NCBI GenBank assembly: GCA_038250235.1
Contig: JBBSCO010000057.1
Location: 1 to 17,745 of the forward strand
Direction: 5' to 3'
DNA from: JAAUTS01 sp038250235
Lineage (GTDB): Bacteria; Verrucomicrobiota; Verrucomicrobiia; Methylacidiphilales; JAAUTS01
DNA: 17,745 nucleotides
Part shown: positions 13,152-17,745 of the stretch, piece after piece
Position numbering within the stretch: the stretch's first letter is position 1
How the letters are laid out: every line of letters begins with the position of its first letter
Notes under the pieces: generated by a model
Databases searched by the model: none
What the model was told of the DNA's origin: nothing
What the model saw: only the letters and a program-made list of their open reading frames with translations
Translations under genes and position numbers: made by a program

Positions 13152-14934
13152 CAATCACACCCACATGCCAACGTGAATCACGTCTGTCGTTTCCCGCATC
13201 ATTAAGCTGGAAGCCGTAATCGGCACGTAGGGAAAGATAATTGCTGATGCTATACCGGATTCCAGGCCCAACAGAGGCCAAGGTCTCGGAACCCACTGCC
13301 AACCCGTCCTGCCGGGTGACATTGCCATTATAGGCCCGGGCGGAGCCATAATCGAAAAAGCCCAGGAACTGCAATTGGTCTTTGACGCTTTCAAAGCCGA
13401 AAATCTTGAAAATACTGACCGGTGGCGTGCGTAATTCATTCCTGACAATCCAGCCCTCATCTGTGTTGTTCAACTCACGCTCATCATAACCACGGACGGA
13501 ACTATACCCGCCAAAATTCATCTGCTCGCTGCCCAAAAGGTTCGAGTTGGAAATCTGGGCCGTGAACTGATTGGAAAGGCTGAAGTCCCAGGGCAAACGG
13601 GTGACGCGGCCCACATCAAACTTGAAATACGTGTAGTCGTTGGAGGCATTCGGACGCACCGCCTGAAATTCCGAATCGGTTTGATGCCCGAAATATTCGC
13701 CCGGACTCCAGACCACTTCGGGTCCGAAAGACCAGCTTCCCCATGGATCGCTGAGAGACGAGCGGTAACCGAAGACCCACTGCCCGACATCCGTTGTGGT
13801 CGCGTTCACCGGGACAAAACCGAATTCCAATGTATTGTCCGACTGTTTCCAATCAAAGCCCGCATAAACTTCGTGGCGGTAATGCTTGGTGATATTGGGA
13901 AGAGGCACCGTGTAACGAAACCCTACCTGGGCACTGGAACCTTCCAGACCGAAAGGCAAAGCTTCCGATTCGCTCTTGGACAAACTGCCAAAAACATTCA
14001 GAGTATGACGCCAGGGAAGTGGTGCCAGATAGGAAAAGGAGTGGGCCCGGATGTTCTCGAAATCGGCATCGGGATCAAACACGTCACTACTGCCGGTGAA
14101 TTGGTAATTCAACTGATGTCCGATGCCAAAAACATTTCCCCAGTTGAACCCGGCCAGAAAACGCTCATCCCCGGTCAGATCATTTCCGCTATCTTCATAA
14201 CCAGCATAAAAACGGACAGGAAAACGATCCTCAGTCTTGAGAACAAGATCCGTGGTTCCCAGTTCGCTCCCGGGGGTGAAAACCACATTCACATCACGGA
14301 ACGGGTTCTGGTTCAGCCAACCGACATCGTTCAACACCTTGCTGGCCCGGATGGGCTCCCCATGACGTGTCCTGACCTCACCAGCCAGAAGCTTGCTGGA
14401 AAACCACTTGTTACCCTCTACCCGGACTTCACCGACCTTGCCTTCAACCACCACCAGTTGCAGGACACCAGTAGTGATGTCCTGTTCAGGTACCACCACG
14501 TCCACCACCGGGCGGTCGTTTTCCCGATAAAAAAGAATCACGTCCTTGACCAACATGTTGATCGACTTGATCGAAACAGGCTGGCCAAGATATTGCCCGC
14601 TAACTTTGGAAAAGGTCGGCTTGTTCAGGATCCCAATGCCGAGTGCCTGGACACCCTGGATCCTGGGTGCAGCGGACTGGATCTTGGCCGTAGCATCGAC
14701 AAAGACGATTCCGATCAGCTTGGAAACGAGGATTTTGTCACTGCCATCCACTTTGGGTTCGGAGCTGGGAATTTCAGCAGAGGAAGTTACCTGGGGAACC
14801 TGTTTGGGTTTAATTTTGTCATAGTCCTGCGCTCCCAAATAGGAAACCATGAATGCCAGAAAAACCAGGCAGGCAGCAGATCTCATTAAAAAACAGCACT
14901 TCATAGATTCAAAAACCTGCCTTGTACTAACCAT
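13141..14934 (-). CDS. FhaC/ShlB-type TpsB outer-membrane transporter
   Basis: The 597-residue protein belongs to the two-partner-secretion (type Vb) outer-membrane transporters. A hydrophobic signal segment (CLVFLAFMVSYLGAQ) precedes a P/S-rich linker. It is followed by POTRA domains of the POTRA_2 type, with VSIKSINMLVKDVILFYREN and LVVVEGKVGEVRVEGNKWF at about residues 120-195. A C-terminal 16-strand-type barrel follows (alternating aromatic strands such as FPVRFYAGYEDSGN). The L6-loop motif VRGYDE is at 480-485. The chain ends in an aromatic residue (VGVIVSY), as expected for BAM-inserted barrels. Length is in the family range. The ATG at 14934 gives a long n-region. An in-frame ATG at 14904, preceded by GGCAGG, gives a more ordinary signal peptide and may be the true start. 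No TpsA exoprotein gene is visible in the 2.8 kb upstream or anywhere downstream in the window, so its cargo is unknown. Confidence 0.88.
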   Translation of the reverse strand: MVSTRQVFESMKCCFLMRSAACLVFLAFMVSYLGAQDYDKIKPKQVPQVTSSAEIPSSEPKVDGSDKILVSKLIGIVFVDATAKIQSAAPRIQGVQALGIGILNKPTFSKVSGQYLGQPVSIKSINMLVKDVILFYRENDRPVVDVVVPEQDITTGVLQLVVVEGKVGEVRVEGNKWFSSKLLAGEVRTRHGEPIRASKVLNDVGWLNQNPFRDVNVVFTPGSELGTTDLVLKTEDRFPVRFYAGYEDSGNDLTGDERFLAGFNWGNVFGIGHQLNYQFTGSSDVFDPDADFENIRAHSFSYLAPLPWRHTLNVFGSLSKSESEALPFGLEGSSAQVGFRYTVPLPNITKHYRHEVYAGFDWKQSDNTLEFGFVPVNATTTDVGQWVFGYRSSLSDPWGSWSFGPEVVWSPGEYFGHQTDSEFQAVRPNASNDYTYFKFDVGRVTRLPWDFSLSNQFTAQISNSNLLGSEQMNFGGYSSVRGYDERELNNTDEGWIVRNELRTPPVSIFKIFGFESVKDQLQFLGFFDYGSARAYNGNVTRQDGLAVGSETLASVGPGIRYSISNYLSLRADYGFQLNDAGNDRRDSRWHVGVIVSY

Positions 14935-15576
14935 GTCTTCAATTTTTGAAAAGTCCTAAATCCCTTATTTACTTGAGAGTTGACGAAGATTTTCCGGCAA
15001 AAACAGCATAAAGAGCATGATCTGAGACAACCTATTCCACCAAAAGATTGGCCAGGAGGACGATCAGAGCCAACCGTGTACCACGAAAAAGCAGTGCAGA
15101 AAAAAAACCTACAGCGGGGAACGAAAGAATTTAAGGGCCAAGGCGAATGATCCGGGTTTCAAGCACGAATTTAACGTTCGCCAAAGAGCAAATCCGTACT
15201 GAACCATTTCCGGTTTCCTTTTTTAAAAACCGTTGCTCCGCTTCGATAAATGGATTGGTTTTTCATGGAGATAGTCTGAGTTGGGTTTGGTTTAAACCCG
15301 GTGGATTGGAATGCCTTCTGATCTTTCTTTGGCTTCCGCCCGGCGGGCCGCTTTCCGGATTTTTGGATCAATTGAAAATTTCCCGCAAGCAACGAGAACC
15401 AGCACAAGAGCCGTGCCTGGGACGGCCATGGAACAGGTCAAATCCCAGACTCCTTGCCAATCCCAGGGAGGCCACACTCGTGGAAGCATGATTTGTCGTA
15501 TTCTGGGCCTGGACAGAGGTAAGCGTCAGAAATAGAAACAGGGCAAAAGACACCAGGACAACGGGGTAGGAGGATT
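14935..15576. other. gene-poor stretch upstream of TpsB gene
   Basis: About 640 bases without a convincing gene. The sequence is AT-rich near the TpsB start, where a promoter for that gene should lie, but I see no clear -35/-10 pair. Short ORFs exist on both strands and overlap one another. Only the minus-strand 15292-15489 frame has a protein-like pattern. No TpsA-like or adhesin-like remnant was recognised. Confidence 0.4.
15292..15489 (-). CDS. possible small membrane protein or remnant
   Basis: The minus strand can encode 65 residues from the ATG at 15489. A hydrophobic stretch (MAVPGTALVLVLVACG) is followed by a strongly basic tail (KIRKAARRAEAKERSEG). The pattern is that of a small single-span membrane protein with a cytoplasmic tail. 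LVAC also resembles a lipobox, though the expected positive n-region is poor. In another frame just upstream, a second signal-like segment (YPVVLVSFALFLFLTLTSVQ, then AQ) runs from a TTG that lies in repeat copy C. The two pieces may be halves of one frameshifted gene. No ribosome-binding site stands out and I do not recognise the family. It may be chance. Confidence 0.25.
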   Translation of the reverse strand: MLPRVWPPWDWQGVWDLTCSMAVPGTALVLVLVACGKFSIDPKIRKAARRAEAKERSEGIPIHRV

Positions 15577-15692
15577 TTAACGCCAAGGGTTCAAGTCCCA
15601 ATGACGCAAAGCTGCGAAGGATACAAAAATCAAATTCCTTATTCTTTTTCAAAAAAACTTTCGCCTTAAACCCTTGGCGTCTTTGCGTTAAA
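15577..15692. repeat. inverted-repeat element, copy C
   Basis: The left arm TTAACGCCAAGGGTTCAAG (15577-15595) pairs with the right arm CTTAAACCCTTGGCG plus TCTTTGCGTTAAA (15665-15692). The right-arm end GCGTCTTTGCGTTAAATTC is identical to that of copy A. An extra GACGCAAAGCTGCG lies in the left half. The core is AT-rich. At about 116 bp it matches copies A and B in size and layout, but it lies in non-coding DNA and not between co-directional genes. Confidence 0.75.
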
Positions 15693-15816
15693 TTCCCCTT
15701 CCAAAAAGCCTGTTTCTCTTTTCTTGGTGCCCGGATGTCTTGACGCGATAAAAAATGGATTGTTTTTTTCATACCCTTTTTTCCTTTGATTAAGTTGTGT
15801 TAGTTATTTTTTCCAA

Positions 15817-16114
15817 CTAAACAACAGCCCTATAACTACGTTTATTGGAAACATTTCTCGGAGAGCTCTCTAATATCAGTTCATTACCTCGAATTTTCTC
15901 CAATTGTTTCCGGGAGCGGAATCCGGTTTTCTTGTAACGCCGCTCGACATACTTTTCCACGGTTCGGTTGCTGATGTCCAATTAGCGGGCTATCTCACAG
16001 TAAGATGGTTTCTGGGGATTTCAGATCCACACGCTCCTTGGGGGTCAAGGATGCCATGAAAAAGTTTTCCCCGTTATACTCAGCACAAGAGGTTTTATGA
16101 AAAGCAATGGCCAT
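15817..16114 (-). pseudogene. broken LuxR-type HTH regulator fragment
   Basis: From ATG 16114 the frame reads CAEYNGENFFMASLTPKERV, the start of a LuxR/GerE helix-turn-helix (LTPKE). It is interrupted near the codons for PETILL by a TGA and a one-base frameshift. The neighbouring frame continues with CEIAR, a TAA, then LDISNRTVEKYVERRYKKTG and FRSRKQLEKI, the recognition helix and end of the domain, before stopping at 15819-15817. The order and spacing equal an intact HTH of about 60 residues, so this is one decayed gene. A sensory domain is not recognisable upstream; an in-frame stop lies just before the ATG. It sits next to, and on the same strand as, a second broken LuxR-family gene. Confidence 0.7.
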
Positions 16115-16182
16115 GGGACATTCTCAACAGACTTGAGCCTGGGCGACTATCCCCCAAAATAGCGGGGATGTGGCATTGAACC

Positions 16183-16208
16183 CGCGAAACACGCGAAAGA
16201 GCACGAAA
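16183..16208. repeat. short CGCGAAA-type tandem words
   Basis: CGCGAAA occurs at 16183-16189 and 16192-16198, followed by CACGAAA at 16202-16208, with spacing of 9-10 bases. It looks like one arm of a dispersed intergenic repeat. No matching opposite arm was seen nearby. Confidence 0.35.
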
Positions 16209-16263
16209 TCTGGAAATAAGAGGGTAAAGGGGTGATTGAGAAAACGTTGATCAGTTCTATGAT

Positions 16264-16295
16264 AAATAACTTTCCCGACACCGGTAAAGTTATTT
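16264..16295 (-). terminator. perfect 10-bp inverted repeat at the end of a broken luxR gene
   Basis: AAATAACTTT (16264-16273) and AAAGTTATTT (16286-16295) are exact reverse complements around a 12-base centre. On the minus strand the stop codon of the LuxR-family pseudogene (16292-16290) lies within the first arm. The stem is AT-rich and not followed by a long T-run, so it may be a weak terminator, an operator-like palindrome, or chance. Confidence 0.35.
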
Positions 16296-17112
16296 GTCGC
16301 CGCCGTTTCCCCAAAAGAAGCGGGCCAGTAATTCAGATTGGGAATTGACCCCGAAATGTTGATAAAGCTCCCTCACATAGCCGGAGACCGTGTTGGGAGA
16401 AGTCTTTAGTTGTCCGGCAATGGATTTGCGGTCTTCCCCCTGCAAGAGTAGGTTCAATACAATCCGCTGCTGGGGATAAAGTTTCGGCACACTGACTCCA
16501 TGGTCTTCGGGCCAGCCCGGCTCATGGAGCCAGGGGATTTCCGTTAAAATAATAGGCGCTATTTTTGATTCACGCTGGGTAAACAGGGGACGACCAAACG
16601 TCGATGGATTCCTACTTTGCTTCCAGATTGCTCATCCAATGGACGGACCAACATGAGAACCGCTGCGATATCCGCATCCTTCCCGAAGGAGTAGGCTTCA
16701 GACTGGCAAAACACTTCATCAGACACAATCTGCTGCCGCAATCGGGTCAGATGGGTCTTTTTTCGCTGAGCTCTTTGAAAAACCCGGCAACCACTCAGGA
16801 CATGTCCGGATGATCGATGGCCTTCGGCAGCCTCGGAAACTGCTCATCACTCATACCACCAACCGTAAAATTAACATAAACCTGCGGAGCCTTCGGGACG
16901 GTTTGACAGGACAAGCCCCAAAGTTAAATGTCAGCATCGATCAAGACGCAGAGTCCATCCATCAAGTAACGTTTTTTGGCCGCATGTTCTCCCTCCAAAG
17001 CCGCCACTTCCGCCACCAGACGGATCATGGAGCGCACGTCATCTTCACCAAGTTCCTGCTCCATTGCTGTTTTCTCAGCCACTGTCGTGCCGTAAGCAAA
17101 ATGGTAATTCAA
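16290..17112 (-). pseudogene. broken LuxR-family transcriptional regulator
   Basis: Pieces of one regulator of about 270 residues follow in order on the minus strand. The first is DDVRSMIRLVAEVAALEGEH plus KKRYLMDGLCVLIDAD, stopped by a TAA near 16917. Next come VYVNFTVGG with FPRLPKAIDHPDMS before a TGA, then after a frameshift THLTRLRQQIVSDEV and AAVLMLVRPLDEQSG. After another frameshift there are GRPLFTQRESKIAPIILTEI and PWLHEPGWPEDHGVSVPKL. The last 66 codons (16490-16290) are open and hold a full LuxR-type HTH (PQQRIVLNLLLQG, then SIAGQLKTSPNTVSGYV). The layout, with an effector-like domain, an FTxRE linker and the HTH, is that of a LuxR-family group I associate with Planctomycetes and Verrucomicrobia. 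GAGGAG lies before a TTG start at 17112. It follows the AraC-type gene by 15 bases on the same strand. Confidence 0.78.
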
Positions 17113-17127
17113 CTCTAGAAACTCTCC

Positions 17128-17745
17128 TCATTGGGAAAAGCCAGTGACTCCGTGATTTCGGTAGGCACGGGGGGATCTCCCGTTAACCCGGCGGAACTGC
17201 CGCGAAAAATAATTGCTGTCGTTGAATCCACAACGAAAGGCCACTTCAGTAATGGTCATTTTTTGTTCCTCCCCTGACAGCAATACCTCCGCCCTTCGTA
17301 TCCTGCTCCGTATCACATATTCAGCTGGAGAAAAGCCGGTTGCCTTGCGGAAATAACGAAGAAACGACCGTTCGGACATTGCGGCCTTTGTTGCCATCCC
17401 ATTCAGGGAAAAAGCTTCCGCAGGATGTTGGTCTATAGCGGCCATGACCCGGCCAAGCCGCATATCAAGATCGGACGATACATCCGAACCTTTACCGTAA
17501 CTTCTGGCCAATAATCCTACCAAAAGAATAAGCCATGCTTTAGCCAAAAAAGCTCCTCCCTCCCCACCCTGTCTGGTTTCCATCTCGATGGCGTCCACCC
17601 ATTCGGAGGCTTTGTGCAGATCCCCATGGCTGAGCCGGAGCCGTCCTGAAAAATCCTTGGAACGCCAGCGGGCAGACTCGAATGTGAAAAGCGGATGGTA
17701 TCCGGCCAGGCTTCCCAGATTTTTGGCGAGATTTTCCACCAGTTC
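17128..17745 (-). CDS. AraC-family transcriptional regulator, 5' end cut by window edge
   Basis: The frame is open to the right edge (codons for E, L and V precede the first possible internal GTG start at 17739), so the gene probably begins outside the window. The visible 205 residues end in a typical AraC/XylS DNA-binding domain with two helix-turn-helix units, SLNGMATKAAMSERSFLRYF and ITEVAFRCGFNDSNYFSRQF, followed by the family's closing motif GRSPRAYR. The N-terminal part (LAGYHPLFTFESA, then FSGRLRLS and a helical linker) resembles RhaS/RhaR-like cupin-domain members that sense sugars. That ligand class is only inferred. The DNA-binding domain shows no damage, unlike the two LuxR-type genes that follow on the same strand. 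Confidence 0.85.
   Translation of the reverse strand, partial: ELVENLAKNLGSLAGYHPLFTFESARWRSKDFSGRLRLSHGDLHKASEWVDAIEMETRQGGEGGAFLAKAWLILLVGLLARSYGKGSDVSSDLDMRLGRVMAAIDQHPAEAFSLNGMATKAAMSERSFLRYFRKATGFSPAEYVIRSRIRRAEVLLSGEEQKMTITEVAFRCGFNDSNYFSRQFRRVNGRSPRAYRNHGVTGFSQ

Noticed and set aside
13681..14889. Long plus-strand open frame of 402 codons opposite the TpsB gene
   Set aside because: It lies wholly antisense to a clearly coding outer-membrane protein, has no recognisable domain, and its composition follows from the codon pattern of the other strand.
15147..15535. Plus-strand short open frames
   Set aside because: They overlap each other and the minus-strand small-protein candidate, show no domain or start signal, and include a repetitive low-complexity reading.
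10420..15692. CRISPR array or composite transposon reading of the inverted repeats
   Set aside because: Only three spaced copies with diverged arms, no regular spacers, no cas genes and no transposase in the window.

Overview
The window looks like part of the chromosome of a Gram-negative bacterium. A two-partner-secretion outer-membrane transporter, a LolD-type ATPase and a Wzm/Wzt polysaccharide exporter all imply an outer membrane. The best guess is Verrucomicrobiota or a neighbouring PVC lineage. The reasons are a decayed LuxR-type regulator of a kind I associate with Planctomycetes and Verrucomicrobia, a short glutamyl-tRNA reductase, few clear Shine-Dalgarno sites, and dispersed inverted repeats built on AACGCCAAGACGC / GCGTCTTTGCGTTAA. 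No rRNA or other strong taxonomic marker is present, so this is inference.

Region 1 (1-4566, minus strand) is a compact surface-polysaccharide operon. In transcription order it holds a possible 62-residue ORF, an ABC-2 permease (wzm-like), its ATPase (wzt-like), and three paralogous GT4 glycosyltransferases, the last cut by the left edge. Most junctions are ATGA overlaps or gaps of a few bases, so the genes are probably co-translated. The transferases would build a glycan that Wzm/Wzt carries across the inner membrane.

Region 2 (4658-8447) continues the glycan theme. A divergent fucosyltransferase-like gene is followed by a heavily decayed GT4 pseudogene on the minus strand and a two-part GT2 glycosyltransferase.

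Region 3 (8537-12411) is housekeeping and transport. A lone lolD-like ATPase diverges from hemA. Downstream of hemA lie an ABC-2 drug/antibiotic-type exporter ATPase and its permease. Both gaps between these three genes are filled by copies of an inverted-repeat element of about 100-120 bp. One copy encodes the last codons of hemA, and the right end of each sits directly before the next start codon. A third copy lies at 15577-15692.

Region 4 (12455-14934) holds a broken vapBC-like toxin-antitoxin pair that runs convergently, by 11 bases, into an intact FhaC/ShlB-type TpsB transporter. No TpsA partner is visible.

Region 5 (14935-17745) is decaying regulatory DNA: a stretch with little coding signal, repeat copy C, a small broken LuxR-HTH gene, a broken full-length LuxR-family regulator, and an AraC-family regulator cut by the right edge. 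Five pseudogenes in under 18 kb (GT4, vapB, vapC and two luxR) point to ongoing gene loss. The most unusual feature is the repeat family inside the hemA-ABC operon. I found no convincing wholly new system.
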